Of a DNA stretch of 64,000 bases, positions 32,987 to 41,991 are shown in pieces. Within the stretch, counting starts at the first letter, position 1. Every line of letters begins with the position of its first letter. The notes under the pieces are model-generated. The model saw only the letters and a list, made by a program, of their open reading frames with translations, did not search any database and had not been told where the DNA came from. Where the stretch lies: assembly GCF_042661025.1 (NCBI RefSeq), contig NZ_JBHSWH010000001.1:3658001-3722000 (forward strand), in the 5' to 3' direction. The position numbers and the translations under genes were made by a program. Origin of the DNA: Flexivirga alba (GTDB taxonomy: Bacteria; Actinomycetota; Actinomycetes; Actinomycetales; Dermatophilaceae).

Positions 32987-33867
32987 ATGACCTTCGAAAC
33001 CATTGAGCAGGACGTCGACGATGGTGTACTCACGATCACTCTGCACCGGCCGGACCAGCTGAACGCTTTCACCGTCGGCATGGCCGATGAACTGGAGGCG
33101 ACCTTCCGCGCCGTGAACGACGACGACACGGTGCGCGCTGTGATCGTCACCGGCGCCGGCCGCGCGTTCTGCGCCGGTATGGCGCTCTCCACCGAAGGCA
33201 ACGTCTTCGGGCTGGACGAGGGCCGCGCGCCGGCCCTCACCGACATGAGCGACTTGTCCGATCCCTCGCTGGCCCGGATCCGGGACACCGGCGGGCGGGT
33301 GACCCTCGCGATCCACGACTGCACGAAGCCCGTCATCGCAGCCATCAACGGTCCGGCGGTCGGCATCGGAGCGACGATGACCCTGGCGATGGATGCGCGA
33401 CTGGTCTCGACCAAGGCGCGGTTCGGTCTGGTGTTCGGCCGGCTCGGCATCGTGCCTGAGGCGGCATCGTCCTGGTTCCTTCCTCGCATCGTGGGGCTCC
33501 CCGCGCGTTGGACCTGGCCCTGTCGGCGGACATTCTGGACGCCGCCGCGACAGTCGAAAACGGTTTGGCGACAGCGTCATACGAGCCAGATGAACTCCTA
33601 CCGGCGGCGCGCGATATCGCGGACCGCTGGACCAAGGGCCGTTCCCCTGTCGCAGTCGCGCTGACCCGCCAGATGCTGCGTCGCAACGCGGCATACGACC
33701 ACCCCGCGGACGCCCACCGGGTGGACTCGCTGGCGATGTTCTGGACGAGCGTCGGTGACGGCAAGGAAGGTGTTGCCGCGTTCCTGGAGAAGCGCACCCC
33801 CGACTTCACCGGCAGGACATCCGCGATGCCCGGCTTCTACGACGAATGGATCGACGAATCACCATGA
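32987..33867 (+). pseudogene. Enoyl-CoA hydratase/isomerase (crotonase), interrupted by a -1 frameshift
   Basis: Crotonase-fold enzyme of about 293 residues once repaired. Frame one (ATG 32987, GGAAGG 7 to 8 bases upstream) gives TITLHRPDQLNAF, the oxyanion region AFCAGMAL, then INGPAVGIGATM and FGLVFGRLGIVPEAASSWFLPRIVGLP. Frame two continues RALDLALSADILDA through DEWIDES at 33867. One C missing from the CCCC run at 33499-33502 accounts for the break. The stop overlaps the next ATG as ATGA. Error and real inactivation cannot be separated here. Confidence 0.85.
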
Positions 33868-34484
33868 GCAGCAAGAAGACCGGCATGACCGGCAGAATTG
33901 ACCCTTCGATCATGAAACGCTTCCCCGTCGTCGACGTCGAGCAGTTGCCGGACGATCTGCGGGAGCGCATCATCGCAGTCGGTGAGAAATCCGGGTTCAT
34001 CCCGAACGTATTCGTCGGCATCGCCCAGCGACCCGACGAGATGCGAGCCTTCTTCGACTTCCACGACTCGCTGATGGACCGGGAAACACCGGGGCTGTCC
34101 AAGGCCGACCGGGAGATGATCGTCGTCGCGACCAGCGCCGAGAACGACTGCCTCTACTGCGTCGTCGCGCACGGTGCGATCGCCCGCATCCGCGCCAAGA
34201 ACCCTTACATCTCAGACCAATTGGCGACCGACTGGCGCAAGGCAGATCTTGATGAGCGGCAGTTCGCGATCATCTCCGTCGCGGTGAAGCTGGCCGTCCG
34301 ACCGTCCGAGATTGTCGACGCCGACCTGGATCTGCTTCGGTCGCAGGGGCTTTCAGAAGACGACGTCTACGACGTTGGTGCCATCACTGCGTTCTTCTCG
34401 ATGAGCAACCGCCTGGTCCACTGGAGCGGCCTGATGCCCAACAAGGAGTTCTACCTGATGGGCCGCGTCCCGCGCAGTTCTTAA
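33864..34484 (+). CDS. Peroxidase-related carboxymuconolactone decarboxylase/AhpD-like protein
   Basis: 206-residue all-helical protein. Its AhpD-like redox motif is E-x3-C-x2-C-x3-H (ENDCLYCVVAH, near residue 90), and TPGLSKADREMIVVATSAEN precedes it. Relatives are annotated as uncharacterised peroxidase-related enzymes. ATG 33864 overlaps the crotonase stop by 4 bp, so the two are probably cotranslated. It converges with the XRE gene, overlapping it by 4 bp. A thiol peroxidase or reductant role is inferred from the motif only. Confidence 0.85.
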   Translation: MSSKKTGMTGRIDPSIMKRFPVVDVEQLPDDLRERIIAVGEKSGFIPNVFVGIAQRPDEMRAFFDFHDSLMDRETPGLSKADREMIVVATSAENDCLYCVVAHGAIARIRAKNPYISDQLATDWRKADLDERQFAIISVAVKLAVRPSEIVDADLDLLRSQGLSEDDVYDVGAITAFFSMSNRLVHWSGLMPNKEFYLMGRVPRSS

Positions 34485-35239
34485 TCCTTGTATGTCGCTC
34501 GCGTGCGCTCGTCGGCCGGCAGGAACGTCTCGAGGTGAAGCCCTTCGAGGACAGCATCATTCGCGGTCGTCAGACGGGCCGCGGTGCTGAAGAAGTGGAG
34601 CGGACCGGCATCCGACTCGAGCTCCAGGACCACGACCGGCCCGCCGACGGGTGGGAGCCTCGTGACATCCACCAACTGGGCGACTTCGTTCGCCAGCTCG
34701 ACGTGGCGTGCATCGCGCGTCTGCGCTGCCCGGTGATGCACTTGCTGATGGAGGTGGGCGGCCCATACGGGCAGGTTGCGGATCCGCGGCGCGAGACCGT
34801 CCGGGTGCACACACAGCCGGATGACATTGACCGGTGGTTCGAGCAGCTCGGCCGAGCAACCGGCCATCAAGGCGTCAACGGCAGGGTTCGCATCGACCAC
34901 GTCCCAGTAGTCGTCGAGCAGTAGTGCCGGGTAGGGCAGGTGTGCATCCAGTAGGTCCCGCAAGCCGGTCATGACGCTCGACAACGACGCGTCGTCCAGT
35001 GAGCTGTCGGCGAACCGCGGAGCGTAACCACCGGCCAACAGCATCCGATTGCGTTCTCGCAGAGGGATGTCCAGATGTTCGGCCAAGCGCAGAATCATGT
35101 CCGGGGTGGGCTGCGCCCGGCCCGTCTCCACCCTGCTGAGGTGCCGCGTCGAGACGGTGGAGACATCCGACAGGGCTTGCTGGCTCAGCGAACGGCTCTC
35201 GCGCCATTCCCGCAACATCTCTCCAACCGCTGCACTCAT
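34481..35239 (-). CDS. XRE-family regulator with MmyB-like ligand domain
   Basis: 252 residues: an N-terminal helix-turn-helix (LREWRESRSLSQQALSDVSTVSTRHLSRVETGRAQPT, residues 8-45) followed by a C-terminal MmyB-like sensing domain (LLDDYWDVVDANPAVDALM). ATG 35239 is preferred because the conserved family start begins here and it leaves the 15-bp palindrome at 35275 in the promoter. An in-frame ATG at 35341 would put the palindrome inside the gene. It is divergent from the NTF2-like gene at 35359, its probable target. Confidence 0.87.
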   Translation of the reverse strand: MSAAVGEMLREWRESRSLSQQALSDVSTVSTRHLSRVETGRAQPTPDMILRLAEHLDIPLRERNRMLLAGGYAPRFADSSLDDASLSSVMTGLRDLLDAHLPYPALLLDDYWDVVDANPAVDALMAGCSAELLEPPVNVIRLCVHPDGLAPRIRNLPVWAAHLHQQVHHRAAQTRDARHVELANEVAQLVDVTRLPPVGGPVVVLELESDAGPLHFFSTAARLTTANDAVLEGLHLETFLPADERTRATYKD

Positions 35240-35274
35240 GGTCGTCAGCCTAGGTGTGAGCGGAGCTTCGCTCA

Positions 35275-35289
35275 TGACCTCCGAGGTCA
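35275..35289. promoter_or_regulatory. 15-bp palindrome, candidate XRE operator
   Basis: TGACCTCCGAGGTCA is a perfect 7-1-7 palindrome in the 119-bp divergent region between the XRE regulator and the NTF2-like gene, 36 bp from the regulator start and 70 bp from the other. Its position suggests autoregulation and control of the divergent gene. Confidence 0.5.
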
Positions 35290-35358
35290 TGGCCGACTGG
35301 CACTGCGATGTCGCATTCTCGTGTCGTTCACAAAAGCGCACACCGAGGAGAGAACGAC

Positions 35359-35709
35359 ATGGACACCATCGTCACCGACTACCTGGCCACCTGGAACGCA
35401 ACTGGCGACGAGCGAAAGGCGTTGCTGGGCAAGCACTTCGCCGAGGACGTCACCTACACGGACCCGCTGGCTGCGGCATCGAGCGCGGCCGAACTGGACG
35501 CGGTGATCGGAGCCGTGCAACAGCAGTTCGCGGGGATGACGTTCACCTCAGTCGGCGAGCCTGACGCCCACCATCAACAGCTTCGTTTCCAGTGGGGTCT
35601 CGGACCGGTCGGCGCAGAGCCGATCGTGATCGGCTTCGACGTCGTGGTGCTCGACGAGGCCAACCGCATCGCCGACGTGCGCGGCTTCCTCGACAAGGTG
35701 CCGGGATGA
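35359..35709 (+). CDS. NTF2-like/SnoaL-type small protein
   Basis: 116-residue cone-shaped-fold protein of the SnoaL-like NTF2 superfamily: DYLATWNATGDERKALLGKHFAEDVTYTDPLAAASS at the start, then a central GMTFTSVGEPDAHHQQLRFQWGLG strand set. GAGGAG occurs about 10 bases before ATG 35359. Members include isomerases, hydrolases and binding proteins, so no function is assigned. It is paired with a divergent MmyB-like XRE regulator, an arrangement often seen with small oxidoreductases or NTF2 proteins. Confidence 0.85.
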   Translation: MDTIVTDYLATWNATGDERKALLGKHFAEDVTYTDPLAAASSAAELDAVIGAVQQQFAGMTFTSVGEPDAHHQQLRFQWGLGPVGAEPIVIGFDVVVLDEANRIADVRGFLDKVPG

Positions 35710-35872
35710 GAAGCGGCATGCCCGGACACGCGAGGGGCTAACGATCCTCGATCGCGGACGGGATCGGTCTTATGGCCGAGCATGAGCCCCAATGGCGGTG
35801 ACCAGCCGGACGCCGACCTGGGACAGGCAATCGACGAGTTCTTCCGGCTCCCACGACGCGTTCAGTGCCCAC

Positions 35873-35918
35873 GCCCTGCTGACGGCAGGGCGACTGACGG
35901 ACAATTCCGCCAGTCGCC
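35873..35918 (-). terminator. Tandem overlapping hairpins downstream of the sugar ABC operon
   Basis: In the gene-free stretch 35710-35952, arms GCCCTGC (35873-35879) and GCAGGGC (35885-35891) form a 7-bp stem with a 5-base loop. GGCGACTG (35889-35896) and CAGTCGCC (35911-35918) form a second stem sharing 3 bases. They lie 35 to 80 bp past the stop of the leftward ATPase gene. There is no clear T tract, so termination is only inferred. Confidence 0.4.
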
Positions 35919-35952
35919 TTGACGCCGAGTGCGAATCGGCCGAGACGGTCGA

Positions 35953-36738
35953 TCAGGCGGCCCGTGCGCCGGTCATGATCGCAACCGCGTCTTCCATAGT
36001 GTGCGTGTTCGGAGAGATCACGGCCGCTCGTCGGCCGAGCCGTTGGATATGGATCCGATCCGCGAGGTCGAAGACGCTCGGCATGTCGTGACTGATCAGC
36101 ACGATGGGCAGCCCATGGTCGCGCAATTGCTTGATAATCGCTGCAACCTGGGCGGACTCACGGACACCGAGCGCGGCTGTTGGCTCGTCGAGTATGACGA
36201 CCTTGCTACCGAACGCGGCAGCCCGCGCAACTGCCACCGCCTGCCGTTGCCCGCCGGAGAGCGTCTCCACCGGTTGGGTGATGTCCTGGAGGGTCTCGAT
36301 GCCCAGTCGCTTCACGTGTTCACGTGCCTCCTCACGCATTCGCGTGATGTCCAGATGCCGCAGTACCCGGCCAAGGGGGCCCGGCTTGCGGATCTCCCTG
36401 CCCAGGTAGAGGTTGCTGGCGATATCGAGTGCCGGCGCGACGGCCAACGTCTGGTAGACGGTTTCGATACCGGCCTCCTTCGCGTCCTGTGGAGTACGGA
36501 ACGTGACTTCTTCGCCATCGAGGAAGATCTGGCCGCTGTCCGGCGTCGATGCTCCGGATAGGCACTTGATCAAGGAGGACTTTCCCGCGCCGTTGTCACC
36601 GATGACGGCGAGGATCTCGCCCGGGTACAACTCGAAGTCGGCACCTCGGAGCGCCTCCACCCGTCCGTACGACTTGGTGAGTGCCCTCGCCGCGAGAACC
36701 GGTTCTGTACGGCTGTCGCCTGACTCGGTAGCGCTCAT
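35953..36738 (-). CDS. Sugar ABC importer ATPase, single-domain (FrcA-like)
   Basis: 261-residue ATP-binding subunit of a CUT2/ribose-class importer: Walker A GDNGAGKSS, signature LSGGQRQAV, Walker B VVILDEPTAALG and a switch His in LISHDM. RbsA/XylG ATPases have two such domains. A single domain is typical of FrcA-type fructose importers. ATG 36738 overlaps the permease stop as ATGA. With the permease, binding protein, LacI regulator and a kinase nearby, the set resembles frcBCA-frcK. The sugar itself is inferred. Confidence 0.9.
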   Translation of the reverse strand: MSATESGDSRTEPVLAARALTKSYGRVEALRGADFELYPGEILAVIGDNGAGKSSLIKCLSGASTPDSGQIFLDGEEVTFRTPQDAKEAGIETVYQTLAVAPALDIASNLYLGREIRKPGPLGRVLRHLDITRMREEAREHVKRLGIETLQDITQPVETLSGGQRQAVAVARAAAFGSKVVILDEPTAALGVRESAQVAAIIKQLRDHGLPIVLISHDMPSVFDLADRIHIQRLGRRAAVISPNTHTMEDAVAIMTGARAA

Positions 36739-37763
36739 GTGCGGACCTTCCGAATCCATTGGTCAACCGCGACCGCGGCGATCACGAGCACGCCTTCTGC
36801 CAGTTGCTGGTAGAGGTCCTGAACCCCGGCCAACGCCAGACCGTTCTGGAAGACCTGCACGATGAGTGCGCCGAACAAGGTGCCCAGGACGATGCCCCGG
36901 CCACCGAACAAGCTGACCCCGCCGATCACTGCTGCCGTGATGCTGTCCAAGTTGAGAGTCGAGGAGATGTTGGTGCTCGCATCGCCCACGCGACCGATCT
37001 GAACCCACGCGGCAATCCCGTAGATCAACCCGGCCAAGACGTAGACGCTCAGCAACAACCTGGCCGTGTTGATCCCGACCAGACGTGCAGCCTCCGGATC
37101 GTCGCCTACGGCATATACGTGTTTGCCCCAGGCGGTGCGACCCAAGGCATAACCCACGATGCCGTAGAGCGCCAGCATGACGATGACTCCGGTCATCAAG
37201 GAGAACGAGCCGATCTGGATGAGGTTGCCGGGCCACAGGAGCAGACTGCCTGGGAGGGGGTTGAGTGTCTGACCGTTGGCGTAGAGCAGTCCGAGCGCCG
37301 TAAAGACACCGAGCGTGCCAAGGGTCCCGATGAACGGAGGGACTTTGAACCGGGTCACCAATAGGCCATCGACGAGGCCGGTGGCAAGCGCAACGACCAA
37401 TCCGGCGCCCAGTGCGAGTACGACCGGCCAGCCAGAGGTGATCGCCAACCCGGCCATCACCATCTGCGCGAGGATCATCGCGGCACCCACCGCGAGGTCG
37501 ATACCCGCGGTCAGGATGATGACCGTTTGCCCCAGAGCGAGCAGCCCGATCACCGCGACCTCTTGCAGCATGATCGACAGATTGGCCGCGCTGAAGAAGC
37601 GGCTGTTGAGTAGGTCGAAGACGATGGCCGATACGACCAGCACGACCAACGGGCCGAAGGACGGGTGTGCGTGCAGAATGTGCTGAACGCGGTTCCCTAC
37701 GCTTGATTTGGCCAGATCGGAGGGCGGCGGGCTCCCCGCGGCCTCAGCAGTGTCTAGTGTCAC
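36735..37763 (-). CDS. Sugar ABC importer permease (RbsC/FrcC-like)
   Basis: 342-residue inner-membrane permease with about eight to ten hydrophobic helices. Family signatures are TAGIDLAVGAAMILAQM near residue 105 and GVSLFGGRGIVLGTLFGALIVQVFQNGLAL near the C-terminus. It lies 4 bp after the binding-protein stop and is coupled to the ATPase. Part of the leftward binding protein/permease/ATPase operon controlled from 38881-39082. Confidence 0.92.
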   Translation of the reverse strand: MTLDTAEAAGSPPPSDLAKSSVGNRVQHILHAHPSFGPLVVLVVSAIVFDLLNSRFFSAANLSIMLQEVAVIGLLALGQTVIILTAGIDLAVGAAMILAQMVMAGLAITSGWPVVLALGAGLVVALATGLVDGLLVTRFKVPPFIGTLGTLGVFTALGLLYANGQTLNPLPGSLLLWPGNLIQIGSFSLMTGVIVMLALYGIVGYALGRTAWGKHVYAVGDDPEAARLVGINTARLLLSVYVLAGLIYGIAAWVQIGRVGDASTNISSTLNLDSITAAVIGGVSLFGGRGIVLGTLFGALIVQVFQNGLALAGVQDLYQQLAEGVLVIAAVAVDQWIRKVRT

Positions 37764-37767
37764 TTCC

Positions 37768-38880
37768 TCACCCCCAGCACATCTTGGCGGCTGCCTTGGT
37801 GTTGATGCTGCTGACCCCGGACTGAGGGCTGTCGGTGTACAGCTTGGTGCCGGTGTTGAAGAAGTCCTTACCCTGCTGGTTCGTCGGCTTCTTCCCGGTC
37901 TTCACAAACTGCGCGATCGCGTCGACGCCCTCGGAGGCCATCTTGCCCGGGAACTGTCCGGCGGTGGCGCCCACCTGACCGCTGGACACGAAGGACAGGT
38001 TGCTGCAGCCGCCGTCGATCGCGACCACGGTCACGCCGGTCTTCCCACCCGCCTTCAGGGCGTGCGCGGCACCCTGCGCCGCCGGTTCGTTGATGGCATA
38101 GACCAGGTTGATGTTCGAGTCCTTCGACAGACACGTCTCCATTGCCGTCTGACCGCCGGTCACCGAGCCGTTCGTGGGCTGCTGGCAGGCGATCTTGTAA
38201 CTTCCGCCCTTGCCGCCGGTGTACTGCCCGGACTTCGGCTCCTTGCCGTTGACATTGGGATTTCCCACCGGGATACCCATACCTTGCAGGAATCCGTGGT
38301 CCCGGTCCACGTCCACCGTGATGACCTGGTCGGAGAGGTCGTCGAGCATGGCGATATCCGCGGACTTGCCGTTCAGCTTGGCCGCCGCCCACTTACCATC
38401 GAGGGTGCCGGCTTGAGTGTTGTCGGTTGCATACGTCACGTCCGCGACGCTCGCCGGGATGGGTGGGGTGTCGACCGCGACGACGACGAGACCCGCTTTC
38501 TTTGCCTTCAGCAGTGCATTGTTCACAGCATCACCGTTGAGGCTGATGATGATTCCCTTGTCGCCGGCAGCGATCGCCTGCTCGATCTGAGTGATCTGCG
38601 ACGTGGTGTCGTCATCGGATTTCCCGGCCGTCACCTGCAGCTCGATACCCTTCTTGGCGGCCTCCTGCTTGGCGGTCTTCTCCATCGAGATCCAATACGG
38701 GTTCGTGAACTCCTTGAGGATCAGCGCGACCTTCACCTTGCCGCCCTTCCCACCCGAAGTGCCTTGTGAGGATGCGGTGCCGCCGCTGCTGCACGACGTC
38801 AGCGCGAGAGCTCCCGCACCGATGCACAGCAACCCCGCGGCTACCCGGCGCTGCGGCCTCGTCTTTGCGTGACTGGTCAT
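37768..38880 (-). CDS. Sugar ABC importer substrate-binding lipoprotein (RbsB/FrcB-like)
   Basis: 370-residue periplasmic-binding-protein type 1 fold. It has a lipoprotein signal with lipobox ALTSC (Cys30), then VALILKEFTNPYWISMEKTAKQEAAKKGIELQ, the first binding lobe, and VVAIDGGCSNLSFVSSGQVGAT. ATG 38880 has GGAGG 7 bases upstream. Of the CUT2 family, it binds a pentose, hexose or sugar alcohol outside the membrane. The adjacent kinase favours a sugar phosphorylated after uptake, such as fructose. Confidence 0.92.
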   Translation of the reverse strand: MTSHAKTRPQRRVAAGLLCIGAGALALTSCSSGGTASSQGTSGGKGGKVKVALILKEFTNPYWISMEKTAKQEAAKKGIELQVTAGKSDDDTTSQITQIEQAIAAGDKGIIISLNGDAVNNALLKAKKAGLVVVAVDTPPIPASVADVTYATDNTQAGTLDGKWAAAKLNGKSADIAMLDDLSDQVITVDVDRDHGFLQGMGIPVGNPNVNGKEPKSGQYTGGKGGSYKIACQQPTNGSVTGGQTAMETCLSKDSNINLVYAINEPAAQGAAHALKAGGKTGVTVVAIDGGCSNLSFVSSGQVGATAGQFPGKMASEGVDAIAQFVKTGKKPTNQQGKDFFNTGTKLYTDSPQSGVSSINTKAAAKMCWG

Positions 38881-38934
38881 TTGAAACCTCCGGAACAACC
38901 CTTGAGTGTGTGATGCAAGACACGCTACGAGCAT

Positions 38935-38981
38935 CGCAAACGCTTTGGCAAGCGTTTGCGAGCAACTCGCAAGCGTTTGCG
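38935..38981. promoter_or_regulatory. Cluster of LacI-family operators in divergent promoter region
   Basis: GCAAGCGTTTGCG occurs twice as a perfect direct repeat (38948-38960 and 38969-38981) offset by 21 bp, two helical turns. Each copy is itself a near-palindrome centred on CG, as expected of LacI operators. An inverted copy (11-bp arms 38935-38945 and 38950-38960, 4-bp spacer) adds a third half-overlapping site. It lies between the leftward importer operon and the rightward lacI/kinase operon. Confidence 0.75.
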
Positions 38982-39082
38982 TGATGGAGGGGTGGCGCTG
39001 TTAAATGTGTCGCAGACCACAGGCCGGGGCACCGTCTCCTGGACGTCACTGGTCAGAGCGCACGAGGTGGAGGTATCGGAGC

Positions 39083-40099
39083 ATGGTCAAGATGGCCGAC
39101 GTGGCGGCAAGCGCCGGGGTGTCGATCACCACCGTCTCGCACGTACTGAACGACACTCGCCCGGTCAGCGAGGAGCTACGGCAACGGGTTTACCAGGCGG
39201 TCAACGAAACCGGTTTCACACCGAACAGCGTCGCCCGCGCGCTGGTCACGCAGAACACGATGTTGATCGGTGTCGTCATGTCGTTCCTGTCGAACCCGTT
39301 CTTCGCGCCACTCGTGTCCCAGATCGACCGGACCGCACGTCGCCGGGGATACACGCTCCTACTCACCGAGAACCACGAGAACGCCGCCGACGAGGTCACC
39401 CAGGTCAAGGTCATGCTCGACCGGCGGGTGGACGGGATCATCATTGCGCCGGCAGCGCAGCACATCGAGCAGATCATCAACCGACTGGAGACGAGCGGAA
39501 CCCCGACTGTATTGGTCGACCGACTCTCCGACGGAGAGTTCGACGAGGTCGGGGCGGACAATGTCCAGCCGACCGCTCATCTTGTCGAGCACCTGGCCGA
39601 ACACGGCCATACTCGCATCGGGTTCATCAGCGGACGTCCCGGCTTGTCGACAACGGTCGAGCGGTTGGCCGGCTATCGCCTCGGCCTCGAGCAGGCCGGT
39701 TTGCCCTACGACCGCAGACTGATTCGTGCCGGCGCCTCTCAGATCGGACCCGCACGCCGCGCCGTCAAGGCACTCATGAGCGGGGCGCAGCCGCCGACCG
39801 CCCTGGTGAGTGCCAACAACGCGATGACCGTGGGTACGTTGCGCGGTTTGCGCGACCTCGGCCTGCGAGTACCCAACGACGTCGCGGTCGGTGCGTTCGA
39901 CGACTTCGAGTGGGCCGATCTCATGTCACCCAGGCTGACCACGGTCGCCCAACCCATTCCTGAGATCGGCAGCCTTGCCACTCGGCTCCTGCTCCGCCGC
40001 ATCGACGGGTACGACGGACCGACCGAGCGTCACGCCCTGTCCTCGACGTTCCATCGACGGGAGTCGTGCGGTTGCACCGACACGGAGAACGATCAGTGA
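39083..40099 (+). CDS. LacI-family transcriptional regulator
   Basis: 338-residue repressor: an N-terminal HTH (VKMADVAASAGVSITTVSHVLNDTRPVSEELRQRV), a hinge helix NSVARAL, then a type 1 periplasmic-binding-like effector domain. ATG 39083 is chosen because the HTH begins here and GGAGG lies upstream. An upstream in-frame start at 39005 adds unrelated sequence. It is divergent from the sugar importer and coupled (GTGA overlap) to the kinase gene. It presumably represses both, binding the operators at 38935-38981. Confidence 0.95.
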   Translation: MVKMADVAASAGVSITTVSHVLNDTRPVSEELRQRVYQAVNETGFTPNSVARALVTQNTMLIGVVMSFLSNPFFAPLVSQIDRTARRRGYTLLLTENHENAADEVTQVKVMLDRRVDGIIIAPAAQHIEQIINRLETSGTPTVLVDRLSDGEFDEVGADNVQPTAHLVEHLAEHGHTRIGFISGRPGLSTTVERLAGYRLGLEQAGLPYDRRLIRAGASQIGPARRAVKALMSGAQPPTALVSANNAMTVGTLRGLRDLGLRVPNDVAVGAFDDFEWADLMSPRLTTVAQPIPEIGSLATRLLLRRIDGYDGPTERHALSSTFHRRESCGCTDTENDQ

Positions 40100-40767
40100 T
40101 CGATCCCCAGCACTCCCAACACGTTTCGGCAACCCACGTGCCGGAGCTCGTCGCCCGCGCCGAGAGATTGGCCACGGCGGGCACGCGCCGACTGCTTGCA
40201 ATCGCCGGTCCTCCCGGCTCGGGTAAGAGCACCCTCGCTGCCGCACTGCTCGACCAACTCCCTGCCGGTCACGCTGCCCTGGTGCCACAGGACGGATTCC
40301 ATCTCGCGGACACAGTGCTCGCCGACCTCGGCTTCACCGCTCGCAAGGGCGCACCCGAGACGTTCGACGCGGAGGGGTTCTTCTCGTTGCTGACTCGACT
40401 ACGCAACCCAACGGGGCCCGTTATCTACGCGCCGAACTTCAACCGAGAGTTGGAGATGGCGGTCGCCGGATCGGTACCCGTTCCCCTGGAAACACCACTG
40501 GTCATCGTCGAAGGCAACTACCTGCTCCTCGACTACGAGCCGTGGAAGTCAGGGCGTGCGCTCTTCGACGAGACCTGGTACCTCGACGTGGCGGACACCA
40601 CGCGTCAGTCACGCTTGATCCAACGCCATCAAGAATTCGGCAAGTCGCCCGAGCAAGCCGCGGTGTGGGCTCTCGGGAACGACGAGCAGAACGCCGACGT
40701 CGTCCGACGCTCGGCGGGCGTCGCGGACCTGATCATCCATCTCGCTCAGCGCGACACCGACGGGTAG
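40096..40767 (+). CDS. P-loop nucleoside/sugar kinase family protein (FrcK-like)
   Basis: 223-residue uridine-kinase/pantothenate-kinase-like phosphotransferase with Walker A AGPPGSGKST near residue 45, DGFHLADTVL (substrate Asp-Gly-Phe-His) and VEGNYLLLDYEPW. The GTG start at 40096 overlaps the lacI stop (GTGA). Similar kinases accompany Frc-type fructose importers. It probably phosphorylates the sugar brought in by the divergent importer. Nucleoside kinase activity is an alternative. Confidence 0.85.
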   Translation: MIDPQHSQHVSATHVPELVARAERLATAGTRRLLAIAGPPGSGKSTLAAALLDQLPAGHAALVPQDGFHLADTVLADLGFTARKGAPETFDAEGFFSLLTRLRNPTGPVIYAPNFNRELEMAVAGSVPVPLETPLVIVEGNYLLLDYEPWKSGRALFDETWYLDVADTTRQSRLIQRHQEFGKSPEQAAVWALGNDEQNADVVRRSAGVADLIIHLAQRDTDG

Positions 40768-40842
40768 CACACCAGACCACGCACCCACTGCCCGACTTGT
40801 TCGCCGGCCTCTGAGGTAGCACCGGGTCGGTCGCCGGGAGCT

Positions 40843-41991
40843 TCAGTCGGCGAGCTTGTCCAATGCAGCACGAAAACGCAGCACCGTGCCGTCGACGTCG
40901 GCCAGCTTGTCCAGCCCGAAGAGGCCGAGCCGGAACGTCGAGAAGTCCTCCGGCTCGCCGCACTGCAGCGGCACACCGGCCGCGATCTGCAGCCCGGCCG
41001 GCTTGAACTTCGCGCCGCTCTGCAGCTCGGGGTCGTCAGTGTGGACGACAACCACTGTGGGAGAGGCGAATTCGGCATCAGCCACCGACTTGAAGCCGGC
41101 TTCGGCCAACACCACCCGCAGCCTCGCACCGAGGTCGACCTGCGCCGCGCGCAGCTTCTCGAGGCCGATCTCACGCGCCTCCACCATGAGTTCGGCGTTG
41201 TGCGCGAGGCTGTCGGTCGGCAGGGTCGCGTGGTAGGGCGTCTTGCCCTCGACATACGACTCGGTGATGAACAGCCACTTCTTGAGGTCCATCGCGAAAC
41301 TTGTCGAGGTGGATGCCTCGACGGCGTCACGAGCCGCCTCGTTCAGCATCACGTACCCCGCGCAGGGAGTGCCGCTCCAGCCCTTCTGCGGCGCGGTGAG
41401 GAGAACGTCCACACCCAGGTCACTCATGTCGACCCAGAGTGCACCGGACGCGACACAGTCGAGCACGAAGAGCCCACCGACCTCGTGGGTGGCGTCGGAC
41501 ACAGCTCGCACGTAGTCGTCGGGCAGCACGATTCCCGATGCCGTCTCGACGTGCGGCGCGAAGACGACCTGCGGTCGCTTGTCGCGGATCGCGGCGACGA
41601 CCTCGTCGACGGGTGCCGGGCGCCATGCGGCCTGGTGCTCGTCACTCACTTGCCGCGCCGCGCAGACCGTCACGTCGTCGGTGATGTGACCGGCGTCGAA
41701 GATCTGCGACCAGCGGTAGGAGAACGCTCCATTGCGTATGACGAGCGCGCGCTTGCCGGAGGCCAGTTGCCGCGCGATCGCCTCCATGCCGTAGGAGCCG
41801 CCACCCGGGACGATCGCGACGGTGTGCGCACTGTAGGTCGTGCGCAGTACGTCGATGATGTCCTGCATCACGCCCACAAAGCGCTTCGACATGTGGTTCA
41901 GCGAGCGGTCGGTGAAGACGACCGAGTACTCCAGCAGGCCGTCCGGGTCGATGTCATCGTGTGGCAAGTTCACGATCGAACCGTGCCACAC
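40843..41991 (-). CDS. Class V aminotransferase (alanine-glyoxylate/phosphoserine type)
   Basis: 382-residue fold-type I PLP enzyme with VPGGGSYGMEAIARQL, FAPHVETASGIVLP, the metal/PLP Asp in VLDCVASGA and the Schiff-base Lys in LLTAPQKGWSG (near residue 206). The aminotransferase class-V family also contains serine-pyruvate and cysteine-desulfurase-like enzymes, so the reaction is not fixed. The start at 41991 could instead be GTG 41970. It is a single leftward gene converging with the kinase. Confidence 0.85.
   Translation of the reverse strand: MWHGSIVNLPHDDIDPDGLLEYSVVFTDRSLNHMSKRFVGVMQDIIDVLRTTYSAHTVAIVPGGGSYGMEAIARQLASGKRALVIRNGAFSYRWSQIFDAGHITDDVTVCAARQVSDEHQAAWRPAPVDEVVAAIRDKRPQVVFAPHVETASGIVLPDDYVRAVSDATHEVGGLFVLDCVASGALWVDMSDLGVDVLLTAPQKGWSGTPCAGYVMLNEAARDAVEASTSTSFAMDLKKWLFITESYVEGKTPYHATLPTDSLAHNAELMVEAREIGLEKLRAAQVDLGARLRVVLAEAGFKSVADAEFASPTVVVVHTDDPELQSGAKFKPAGLQIAAGVPLQCGEPEDFSTFRLGLFGLDKLADVDGTVLRFRAALDKLAD

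Noticed and set aside
35240..35341. Longer XRE regulator starting at 35341
   Set aside because: The extra 34 residues are outside the family pattern and would place the 15-bp palindrome inside the gene.
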